From positions 88,320,984-88,384,983 of the forward strand of contig OX235265.1 in NCBI GenBank assembly GCA_944472135.2: a stretch of 64,000 nt of DNA, written 5' to 3'. The translations under genes were made by a program, and so were the position numbers. This stretch comes from Trichobilharzia regenti (lineage: Eukaryota > Platyhelminthes > Trematoda > Strigeidida > Schistosomatidae). The first letter of the stretch is position 1. The number at the start of each line of letters is the position of its first letter. Below, piece by piece: positions 39,801 to 53,130 of the stretch. A model generated the notes under the pieces. That model saw only the letters and a list, made by a program, of their open reading frames with translations, had not been told where the DNA came from and did no database searches.

Positions 39801-42800
39801 AATACTGAACTTATCTAATAGAAAAGATTTATCATTATCATACTATCGTATATATCTATCTATCTATATTTCTCATAGAAGCGAAAGATTCATGAGAAAT
39901 GGAAGCACTCTAGTATTCAGAATATTAGTTACACACCACAACAGTTGGATAAAGGAATCCCACAGACATAGATGTACGCACACACACACACACGAAGAAG
40001 AAGAACATAACCACCAACTACAGAGATAAGAATCGATGAATTATTATTGAAATGACACCATCTAACAGTCACACTATATGAATAATCTTCAGTTTCAGTT
40101 TTACTCTTTCCTGCGCAGTATATCATCTGTGATGATTAAACATTTTTGAGGGTTAATTGTGAAATTTACAAAGATTGCTTATCATCCCATCAGCGGGGTT
40201 ACAAAAGAAGAATAATACATACGAAGTAGGATGAAATAATAAATGACCCATTTTTATTCATGAAGTAGACCATAAAGCAAACAGAATAAATAAACCTCTA
40301 TAAAATGACACAAGGTGAGTACAACTCGAGAGATAGGTCGTGTATAAATATATTTAATAATATGGAAGAGAGAACATCGCTTAAATCGACCTACAGAAAT
40401 CTCACGTTAGGTGGTTCAATAAGGTAAGTAATCTTGACGTTAAGCGTAGAGCGTTGGGCAAACAGGGAAAATCAATCGACGAGGCTATAAAGTTACATAG
40501 ATGGCATAGAGACGGCTAGGTCACGTGCTGCGCATGCCTGCCTAACCATCGCCCCCCCTTCCCCGACGGGCATTACTAGCTGATATAGGTGCAGGTTGGA
40601 AAAGAGTAAGTGGTGGCCAAACAAAAACATGGCATCAAACCCATTCTGTTTCACTCTTATACTTGTCAAACTCTATTGATTCTCTTCACTCATCTTCTTG
40701 TCTACCTTTGTGTGTGTGTGGTATTTGGAACGTGGCAACTCGAACTGGTGCACTTCGGTGCCAAGTTCTATGTTGAATCTAGACAGACAGACAGACCTAC
40801 AGAAAACTTGACTAATAAAAGAAGAGATATCGTCTTATACTTCACGTTGCAAAAAGGAAGAGAAATATCAACCACACAATGAAACATCAGTACTATTTAA
40901 GTGTTGGTTTGTAGGGATTTGATTGGTTTCGAGATTTCATCATGAGCTGACATTAGTTAGAGAACCATTGGAAAACCTGGGAGTACTGGACAGCTGTTTC
41001 GTCCTAGTTTGGGCTCCCAGGTTTTCCAATGGCTCTCTAACAAATGTCAGCTCATGATGAAATCCTGAAACCAATCAAATCCCTACAAACCAACACTTGA
41101 ATACCAATGAGATGCTCACTGGCGACTGGCTCTATTCAGGTAGGTAGTTACTTGGGTTCCAGTGGGAAGTCGTGACCAGTAGGGTACAGCGGGTCGGGTG
41201 TGAGGACAAATACTCTCCGAAGGCATTGGCTAGCGGTTGCGCTTTATCGTGAATTGGAAGAAGTTAGAATTCATTGGCCATTGGATCAGGTCCCAGTGGC
41301 TTAATGGTATACGAGCTCGCCTTGTAACCGGAAGGTCCTGGGCTCGAATCCCGGAGGGTGCGCACTGATGAAGAGTCCCAAACTAGGTCGACGAAACAGC
41401 TGTCCAGTACTACCTAGTGGTTTTCCAATGGTTCTCTAACTAATGTCAGCTCATGATGAAATCCTGAAAATAATTTAATTTGTCTAATACTCTTCAATGA
41501 TTGTCAAGTCAAATACATAGGTCAAAGTAAGTAGGACAGAGTCAATTAGATTAGTGGAATACACAGACCTAACAAAATCTAGATTAGTTGACCCTAATAA
41601 GATAAGAAATCTGGAGAATAGTTCAGTTATAGCACTCACTACATGCAGTTCACACACACACACACACACAACCATACAATGACGATGCGAGTCTTAAAAT
41701 CTAACATAATAACAGGGTAGACGGAGATATGCATAGTAGTTTTACTTATCGAATCAAATGAAAATACGGGTACAGTAGGAATGATTCAACACCTGTCCGC
41801 TTGGACATCTGGAAAAATTCTACTACCTCCATAATAAATGGGAAGGAATGACGGGAAAAAATTAAAAACAGAAGTCTCGAAACTGTGTAATTACAATTGA
41901 TATGATGATTATGAACAGTGAATTGATTGTGTTTGAAACTTTGTCATCCAGCAAATACTAATAATAATAATAATACTGTCTCGCCGAGAGGAATATAATC
42001 AAATAAACAAATTAGTATGGAATTACATATAAAATCACAGTGTTCAAGTTTTACACATTTATATTTAAAGAAATGCCACATTTTAAAAAATAGAAATAGT
42101 ATGTAATAATTATTAGAAAAGATGTGAACTTACTTAAAAGTTCAAAAACTAATCCCATTCCACTAGGATCATATGAATCATGAACTGCAAAGCTGAATAA
42201 CTTTTCTCCAACAATAGTATTATCATCAATAGTATGACTAGCTGGTGGAGGCGTAGATGTATACTTGATATAATGAACTTCAGATGATTCAGATGTATCA
42301 CTGGATGGAAGTGGGAGGATACGAATAAAAATAATTGCTGATCCTTCTTCTTCTTTTTCTCCTTTTTCCTTTTTCATACGTACAACTGGATGTTCTCCTT
42401 GATCTCTTGCAAAAATCTAAGAGCAAAGAAAATTCACTCAGTTTCCAATATGAATCTTAAACTAAAAGGGATATTTATAATTCAACTTTAGATTTTTCCG
42501 TCGATTAATTCGACTGAAGTGCTCGGTCTCAGGTTGACATGTCTGTCGGCTTCTTGTGAAGATGCCTTGACGATGTCTGGGCATGTAATTAGAAGTTAAT
42601 CGATGGATGGTGACTAGCAGTGGAATCTAGGATTCGCATTTCGTCCTACTTGGGACTCGTCATCTGGATGTCCTTGCACTCCCCAGTGAGTGGTGATGTT
42701 GCCACCAAGGTTCAAACCCAGTGCCCATGTCAATCTTAGACCAAGCACTTCGGTCCAATCAGTCGGCGGGAAAATCTAAAATTGAATTAAACAATTAATA

Positions 42801-45800
42801 TGACCTGGTGAACAAGAGGTGGTTCTCGTGACCCAATTGGTCTAGGAGATAACGCTTTGGCGTTTGAAACTATGGTCACTGTGTTCGAGCCTCAGTAGAA
42901 ACATCATCACTCACTAGGGAATGGAGGTATATCCAGTTAGCTGACGAGTCCCAAATAAGACGAAATGCGCACCCTGGATTTCGCCACTAGTCACAATCCA
43001 CTCATTAACTTCTAATGGGTTATTCATTTTAATTGATTCAAGATATCCATTTAAATTTTTAAAAGGCTGATTAGTAAACAAAGAATATTTTTTGTCATCA
43101 GGTTCTACAGTTGCATGACCACAATAATTAAAGAATAATCGTTATTAACAAGAAATTACGAATAAATGTAAGACTTAACTAGATATCAGATAAATCTGAA
43201 GGAAGTAAAACAGAATTTATGAATTTCTAGACTCGACAGTAGGACAGGGTAGTAATAATGGCAGGATCTGTCTTTTTGTGCACTCAGAACTCTAGCTGAC
43301 TTAAGCGAATAGCAATGACCTCTACTGTTTGAAGTATTCGGTATCTAGAGGCCTTTGGTGATTAATTCTGTACTCGATTGATGAGAAAGACTCTTAAATG
43401 CTAATTGGCTTTGTGGCCTATTAGGACGAGGAGATTTAACACGGAACTGGTGATAGTTTTAATAACACCCTAACTTGGTCACACTGGTAGGTGTGGTATT
43501 CCCGAGGAGGAAAAATTAGGCTCCACAGGAGCAGTTGAACTGATGGATACAATTACTCGTGGCTAGCCTAGATACTTCGTGTTTCAGTCTCGGAATCACA
43601 ACCGGTTGTGTGAATACGTTATTACCCTGGAGAAAAAATTCAAAAGACTCAATAGGACTGGAAATTCCAACTCCAGGCAATTATTGTACTTTTTTTTATT
43701 TTACAGCTTGATTCCACACTGTATTTTTGGTACAAGTATGGAATTTTCAGCATGGATATCGGTAGTCCGAATTTCGCAGGCCGACCATAGATATCAGGTG
43801 TGCGTCGGCGGGGCTCGAACCTCGGACCATGTGCATGGTCGGCGAAAGTCCTAAACACTGTGCCACCGACGCACAGCTACGTTGAGGGACATGTTCATCA
43901 AGGAGAGCGCTTAAAGAACAGGTATCTATCATGGACAACAGAGGAGGTGAAGGTCTATCCTTCTGATCACAATGACTTACCTCCATAGGCATCTGTTTGC
44001 ATTACTCTGCTTAAATTCTTAACAAATTATACTTTATTTCATAGAAATGATAGCGAATGTTCGTAATTTTATCACAAGAATGTGCAAAGTGAATTGCAGT
44101 AGCCTAAACCTTGCAATCCATTTAGATAAACAGACTGAAATCAACCGATGAGAGCCATACGAAGGGACGAAACAGAGAAACAAAACACAAAATGTATCGG
44201 TTGTAAATATTTTTAATGTGAGTCGGTAGTTCTAAACGATAGACTGCTCGCCAACCAGGCGCACAACAGAGGGTTCGACTTCCAGCAGGCGCGCTCCTTC
44301 CTCAACCTGGCCCAGTTTTACTAGTCCCGTGTAAAAGCAACACCATAACCACTGAGGTTCCAAACCTGAAACCTTGCGTTCCTTTCAGGACTCAAAAAAA
44401 TGAGGAATATAACTTTAAAACCATACATTTATTAACACGAGATGATGCAAATAATGACGAACCAAGAGAATTCGAAGGAAAACTATTTAGAATATAAGTC
44501 ACAGGTTAATAAGCAATAGAATGAATTTAAGTAGTACTGGCACAGATACAAGCAGAAATAATAGACGAATAAAAGTCTCCAGGAACTAAATCTTTCAAAA
44601 ACAGGTTGTTTACAAAAGAATACGTTAAAAAAGAAAAGAAACAATAATTGTAAGACCTACTTTCATTCTGTATTCCCCAACTGGTGGTACACCATCTTTT
44701 GTACAAATCCAACCATTTTGCTCAACTACAAAAAAACCGTCGTCATTCATTGATGATGATTTAAAATCATCTGAGGCATCACGTTCATAGATTACTGTCC
44801 CATTTAATCCAGAATCCAAATCCAAGGCAAAAACACGTCCAACACAGATTACTGAATTTGAAGCTATAATATAATAGATACATACTGAACAATCAACGTT
44901 ATTAGTATGCATTTAAACTAAACAATTTCCATTCAAATTAGGTAAATCATTATATATATATACGCATATATCACTGAAAAGAACCCAGTACAATCATAAA
45001 CACTTTCAGACAGCCAGTGATCATTAGGTCAATTAACACTCAGTATTTCCTCTCAACCCAAAAAGCAAGACTTGATAAATTTATCGAATTTCAGTGAAAC
45101 TCTTCAGCCGAATACTCTACATAGAATCACATACATGTGTACTGTTAGAAGTACATTGGAAGATATATGACTTAAAAGGAAAGTGAACTACATTGAAGCC
45201 AATCATACATAATGACAGGCAAAAATGTTTTACAAATCAGATTCAGATAGATGAGGGGGGAGGGGTATGGAAGATCAAAATTAGGATGATGATGAAGATA
45301 ATAATAAAAGATTGCGGTTTAGTTACATCATTCAAATCTGATGCTCGCCAGAGACTGACCCTATTCAGGTAGGTAGTTATCTAGGTTCTAGTAGGAAGTC
45401 ATGACCAGTAGGTTACAGTAGGTCAGATGATATTGGCTAGCGGTCATGGTATTTCGTGAATTGGCAAAAGTTGGAATTCATGGGCCATTGAGTCGGGTTC
45501 CAGTGGCTTGATGGTCTGCGAGCTCCTTTTGTAGCCAAAAGGTCCTGGGGGTTAGAACCCTGGCAGTGGATGAGTACTGTTCAAGAGTCCCAAACTAGGA
45601 CGAAACAGTTATCCAGTGCTTCACTAAGCGATATCAGCTCATGATGAAACCCGTGCAAACCAACTACTTAAGATAATGGTACAGACAAAAGATACTCTTA
45701 GATGAGTCAAGAATAATAATAAAGGGTGGGATAAAATAATGGTTAGTAAGTAAAATATACTACCATGGTAAATTCAAAGTGGCCAACATTTTCCGCTGTA

Positions 45801-47419
45801 CACAGAAACTGGGCTTAAAAACTTTGATTGCATAATCCTCCACAAATGTAGACATCTATTTGTTTGTCCGCTGACAACAGTGAATGACTTCATAGCGCCC
45901 TAAACAACTGGGAGCTTATATATATGTTGGGAGCAGAGGACTATTTGTAGTAGTAATAATAATAACATCTTGGTTCTGGACAGTATTCATAAAAATGTAC
46001 AGAATTTCGACAGGAGTTTATTGCATAATATTTACTCTCCTCGTACAATATCTTCAAGTAAAATATTAATTAATTGACAGTATATCCTTCATGTGACACA
46101 ATGCTCTCTGAGATGAAGTACAAACCATTCCATGATGATATATATGCTTTGCCTGCTTCAAGACATCCACGATATCCAGTTGAAAGACAATTAAAAGATT
46201 TTCAGAAGTACATTTTGAGACCTAAGTACACAACTGAAGAACAGTTACCTCATGCTGCATTGGAACACATTGCCACGCCCACAATCAGGCCTTTCCTCAA
46301 GTTTAATAGGAACTTGCGAATCAGAAGCTTGTTAACACTTTAAATACACACAAGAGTAGATAATACCAATAGACAGATGGAAGTTTGTAGTGGCCCAAGT
46401 TTTAAACAGCCCACCAACAATGTAGCGGCCTATTTGATGAATTACTACGCTAGCTAAATTTTCACCCAACACATCCCATCATAATATTTTCTCTAATTCT
46501 TATTGTCTTAACAATTCGCTTATGTCTTTAAGTCATAAAATGCCATCACGCATATTTTCAATCGCCTTTCAAAACCATCAGTGTGTATTTCGCAGAGACA
46601 AAATTAAAAATTATATCGTAAAAGGATTAAGTCTATGCTTAAGATGTGACAGCACTGTGTCAATTGGTATATCTCATATACTACCATTTTATTTTAACTT
46701 AAAGTTCATGGATGAGCATAAAATAATATGCATTGAATTACGCTAAGAATTCTGTACACTGCGTGTGTTAACGTTTCGTTTACAATAAAGTTATAATTTA
46801 TTTATTTTTCAAGTATTGGTTAGTAAGGATTTGGTTGATTGGTTACAGGATCTCATCATGAGTTGACATTGGTTAGAGAACCATTGAAAAAACCAACTGG
46901 GAGTACTGGACAGCTGTTTCGTCCACGTTTGGGACTCTTCATCAGTACGCACCCACCGGGATTCGATTTTTATCGATTTTATACAGTAGTAGTGTAACAG
47001 AAGCAAAATGACCGTACGCCTAAAGGGATAAACAAGGTATAAGAGAGATTAAGAGAGGAAACACAAAATCTGTCTATTATGTAATCATCATTTCAGCATG
47101 TTTCTTAAATCCATATTTTTCTGTTGTTGCTGTCGATAAAAACAAGTCTTTTAATTCTGCAATAAATTCTTCCTATTATGAACACCGACGCCTACTGAGA
47201 GAATTAGGGCAACAACACTATAATGTGTTGGATGCTTATATTAACAAGATGAATTGAATGTACTTTTCTTTTCATCATTAACCTCACATCCTCTACTATA
47301 TTCCTTCACCAACCCTCACTCCCACTCCCACCAACACTTTTAGTTACATTCCTTGCCTAATAAATACTTACTTGGTTGGTATTTCATAATGAATTGAATG
47401 ATAGTAGGAGGCAGTAAGG

Positions 47420-47462
<43 letters not shown>

Positions 47463-50400
47463 CGAAAGTATTCTATGGCGATACCGCAAATAACCACCTG
47501 TCTCGGAAGAAAACATAACACAAAGTAGGGGGGTGGGGAGGGGATACATTCATCCATTTACTTATTTCACTATTCAGTACGCCTTAAAAAGTGAACTGTA
47601 TTGAATTTTACGAATACCAGTCGAAATAAGAACAGTTATATTGCTGTGTAGTAAGTAGGTAATCCGACTGACTACTAACGAACCAACTAACTAACTGACA
47701 ACTTATGTGTTAAAAGCGAAATGTAGCTAACAGAAACGTATAATCACGATACGTCTGCTGCTGTTTGCTGACGATGATGATAGCGATTCTGCTATTAATC
47801 AACACAACGACCTTTTTGCCATGATTATTTTCATGTTTATATATCGTAAGAAAATGATTACATATATATTAGGCAACTAAATAAATAATGATACATGAAA
47901 TATATTTAGGTAATCGTGATTCATCTAGACTGGAAAGGAATGTCCGACAAACACAGGCATACGCACACACACACACACAGTGAGACAAACATGGATAGAC
48001 ACAGAAAAAGAGGATTTCAATGAGCAAGATAACAAGCCTTAAGCGCACAACCAACCAACTGAATGAATTCATGATTACCTCTCGACAACTTCCGTCGTCC
48101 TTCCCCCCCCCTTTTTTTTCTCACCTACTCTTCACATTTCTTTACCGCATTAGTTAGTTAGTTAGTTTTTTGACATTGAAAGATAGTTAATAATATTTTC
48201 ATTACGAGTAAGGCTATCAAATAATAGTGGGAAGAGAAGGCCTAAACGAAAGATGATCAGAAAGTGTACTCGCTATCTTTTCATCGCGCGCGCGCTCTCT
48301 CTCTCTCTTTCTCTGCCTCTATGGTCGGTGGGAAAAAATCCCCACGAAGTGAAAGCGATTCAGTATTATTAAACAAAATTAAATATCGAAATTTGGAATA
48401 AACGATGGTACGGGGCAACAATTAATAACGAATAATTAATTAGTTCAGTGATATTTTGGTTAATGTGATAAAGAATGGGAAAGTAGATTTTGTATAACGA
48501 CTAAAGCTAGACTGAATAATAATAATAATAATTCAAACAGAAATATTTCTTTCTTTAAGTGTAAAAATAATTGAGGGGAGAAATTTTAACAAAAAGAGGA
48601 GACGACAAAGTTGTTACCCTTTTTTTAAACAGAAAAACCCAACAAATACGTTAACATGTATTCGCTTTTAATTTCGATGGCAAGAAGAGATTCAAAGATA
48701 ACTGACACTTCAAAAACTGGATATACGTACAATATAATATAAGCATTGAAATTGACAATACGAAGACTTAGATCGTGTTGGGATTCTATTTGTTTCAGCC
48801 TACACCACGGATCGATATCAGCTAGAGAGACACTGAAAACCAGGGAGGAGTACTGCACTGCTGTTTCAACGGCTCTCTAATTGATAGCAATCCGTGGTCT
48901 AGGCTGAAACAAGTAGAATCCCTAAAAAGCTAATTCTTGAAAACTAATCTGATGCTGCTAGCTAGTGACTGGCTACTGGACGAAGTTGCTTGGAGTTCTG
49001 GTGAGAATTCGTGAACAGTGGGGTCCATCTAGTTGGGAGTGAGGATAGAGTTCCCGATGATGATATTTTTTTATTATAGCTTGATTCTGCACTGTATTTT
49101 TTGTACAAGTATGGAATTTTCTGCATGTGATATCGGTAGCCCAAATTTTGCAGACCGACCATTGATATCAAGTGTGCATCGACAGGGGATCGAACCCCGA
49201 ACCATTTGCATGGTCGGTGAGAGTCCTAACCACTGTGCCACCGACGCTATTAAGATTAGCAAAATTAATCATAGTATGATAAAGACACCTTCACGTTATT
49301 GTTTAAAATTTAAGCGGCGGTACGACTACTGCACTCATAAACAACCTGGTATAACCAAAGTCGGATCTACCTCTCAAAATGCTTTCATGAAGACACATGT
49401 TCATAGCCTCCCTACCTCTCCAGTGTAAGTCCTATCCACTGCTTTCCCGCGATGGGAGTGAGTGCTGCTTACAAAAGCGGAAGGGTTAGTGCGGACGTCT
49501 GGTGCTTTCAACCGGACTGGTGGATATGCAGGAGGTGTTGGAAAACCTTGATTCCCAACTTATGTTGTACATCAGTCTCAAAGTGTGATATAATCGAATG
49601 ACGTATAAACATCATGCTTTGATCACAGGCAACCCCATAAGAACGAAGCTCTCGACGTTATTCCACTATCCTTGTGAATGTAACTTCAAGTCAAAGGCTC
49701 AAGGGAAAAGTGACCCTTAAAACAACCAACTTCTTCGAGTCTAGGCGTCCGGGTGGTATCCCAATCCTCACACAAACTGTAAGACTTTATGCGGTATATA
49801 TCTCTCGGTGCCCATAATGAACCAAGTTTATGTTTTAATAAATGCAATAGAATGATTACAACTCATAATAAATGTATACAGACATACAACAAACCATTTA
49901 TTAACATGTCTCTATAGGCTGGTTCCCTTTCGTTCCAAGTGGAACATAGGGCGCTTCAAAAGCTTTGAATTTTCATTAGAAGTGGTTTCATATTTTTACA
50001 GGGTAGGGGTTGTTAATACTATGCCAAACTTCTCCTCTTTAATCAGGTTAAGTAAGGTTTAGGAGTAAGTCAGACGGGATTCGAACTCCGGACCACAGAA
50101 TACTACTACTATACTGTACTACGAAATGTGTATTAGATCGATTTCAGCAAAAGTTGCAAATAGAATGAATCAGGTATTGATGTCTTTCGACGGTTAAATG
50201 TTGCACAAAAGTATTCACAGCACTTTAAATAAATACTCATCATATGCAAGAAGAAGATTGATGTTTGGCGATTCCACTCAACTTCACTAAAAAATATATA
50301 TATATATTTAAGAAACTAGTCAATAGAGGTTGACTACAATTCGACATAGAATGCCAGTGTTGTGTAAAATGACAGTCAGTTGTCCAGTATAGCGCATAAC

Positions 50401-53081
50401 AAGATTACAAGTGAGTCACACGATATGTATATATGTATTCATAACAGTTTGTGGATGTAATTGTTTCCGTCATGCTTGAATAATAATCGTCTAAGAAGAA
50501 AACTAAATCTCTCTGTTATTTTTTTTTTCAAAAAAATGTTACAACTAACAGAAAAGCCTAAAGAAAAACAGCTGTTACACACACACACACACCACGCACA
50601 CACTCACGAGCACACAAACACGTTTCTTTTAGTTTCCACTGAAATCAGACTCTTAGATGCAGTCAGTCAAAGCAACATGTTTTAATTAGAAAAAATTAGA
50701 AAGAACGAAAGAGAGAAAACCGAATTGTACGCTAATAATCTGAACACACGAAATAATAATAATAATAATTAAAAAATTAATTCCAGATGGTTGATTGCCA
50801 TTGAAAAAAATCTATAACTACTACTACACCCTGTGACGTTCAACGGAAACGCAAGTGTGAATCAACACTAATGAGTTCTTTTCAAAAATTGAAGGAAGGA
50901 AGGAAGAAAGAAAGAAAGGTGGAGAAGAGTCTTTATCAATGTCAACAGTAAAATGATCGAAAAAAAAATTGAACAGTTGGAGAGTTATTCAAATTCTAGA
51001 CACCTTAGATATTTCCAAGTGTTGCGCGCTTTATCCAATCATCCATTGTCAGACTCTAGAATTCAAGAGGCTGACCATTGTATTTTGTCTCAATGTCTGA
51101 ATGCCCATCAAGCTTTGTCTTGTCTATGGTTCAGTTTTCGCTGGCGCCATGGTTAGGTACTGATGAAGAGCCCCGAAGTTAGGACGAAACGCATGTCCAG
51201 TGATCTCTCTGGTTTTCCAATAGTTGCAAAATACTAAATTTCCTTCAGAATTGTTAACCTAGAAAATCTTCAGTTCTTCTATGCCTCTGCATTAGTACAC
51301 TTCCCTGTTGATAGAAACTATGAACCAATAATCATTCAATCACTCACTGGTAAAGAGACACAGTACACTAAATCTCACTGTTTGTTTGAGTGTTGGGATA
51401 TTGCTCAGACTCTCAGATTGAAGCAGATGGTTGGTTGCTTTAATGAGGGCATCCTCACCTGCCTGCCTGAGCCTTTGAATTGAAGTCTGATTTACAAGGT
51501 AGGTAGTAGGACTGCTTCAAAGGCTACGTTCCCACGGCTGACAGGGAACAAAACAGGTTGGTTCATACGTAAGCAATTCTATCGGATTCTGAAACGCATT
51601 TATGCACGACAGGTTTTGGAATCAGGATTTTCCAACTCTCCTGGGTGATAGACACCTTCATGTTAACCGGTAAAACATTAACAGCTTTTCAGGTGTCACA
51701 CTATTGTGGCTGTAACTAGAGAGATTTTGGCAGCTGCTATGATAAATTTTAGCCAACTGACTTCATTTAATAATGAAGATTCTGTAGGTTGTAACACACA
51801 CACATACTCACACACCAACAATGCTACGTATAAATATCCCATTTCTATAACAACAACAAAAAACTTACATTTCGTCGCATAATACTGAAAGAAATAATCT
51901 GGATTTTCTGTAGATTTTCTATACTTTGAAAATTCTTTTGGAGCGGTGTGTGCAAATCGAGGTGAATTATCATTTATATCCAATAGTTCAATTGTCACAG
52001 GAACTTCAACACTCCGTGGACTCAATTTATCATCATCAGATACAGTGACCTGAAGAGCGAAGATAAAACAACAAAATTACAAGATAATGTGCAGAGTGTA
52101 ATATATTTCAAATCAGGCTAAAAGCATACTTTGCTTTATTATTATTCCCTTGGTTTCCCAGTGAAACATAGACCTTCAATAGTATATCTCCATTTCACCC
52201 TGTTCCCTGCTGTCCTCTTTATCTGGCTACACAGTTGCTTACAAGCTCTCACCTTCTCATCGCACGATCTCCTCCATCTCACTCTCAGACACAGGCCCAA
52301 CTCACCGTTTCTTATTCAGGTTCCACTCGAGGAGTTGCCTGGTGTGCAATGTCATCCAACGTTCTCCTAGGGGTGTCCAGTCCATCTCCACTTCCTTCTG
52401 CATATTTGTTCAGAAATATGTTTTTTAAATTGGTTTCTTGTCGCTAATCCTTTCTCGCCTATCATCTGATCTTTCAGTATTCAGTGAAGACAGAAGTTGA
52501 TAGAGGCCTGCAGTACAGCCTGTTGGAAATGCTTTTAGTGATTCAGGAATCAGGTCTGTGAATGGTATAGGAGAATTTACTTGAATTTGGTGTTTTGAAA
52601 ATTCGAATTTCGTTCTTCATGCCGACTGAGTGCAGAAGATTTTCAAACTGCTTTCAGATTGATGATCGTATGTTTTCTTTTTGGCTTTTCGATCTTAGTT
52701 TTGACATTCTCATCCGCCTTACACTTGTAGTTGAAATGACGCCACATAAATAAGCAACCTCTTCCAAATTTCTTCCGTTGATTGAGATTGGTGCTATCTT
52801 TTGTTATACAACGTTTAGTATTCGCTGACATAGAAGCATGAAAATTAGTTAAGAATAGGGCTAATTTGTCAAAATATCAAGTGAATATTATTTTTACTGT
52901 GGTCCTGTTTTTATTTTTGAGCTAGACGGTTTAATTGAGAAGCTTCCAAAGGCTCTTTAGCGCTTACTTCAATGTGAAGTAAGTTTTACTTTTTTTCAAA
53001 GTCCTGTACGCAGATATAGTTCCTGATGACTACGACAATGAATAGCTGTCTCCAAGATTCCATCCTAGCGATTTACATTTG

Positions 53082-53130
<49 letters not shown>

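Noticed and set aside
46426..46806. Solo LTR of a Ty3-type element
   Set aside because: It starts with TG and has AATAAA, but no target duplication or second copy could be seen.
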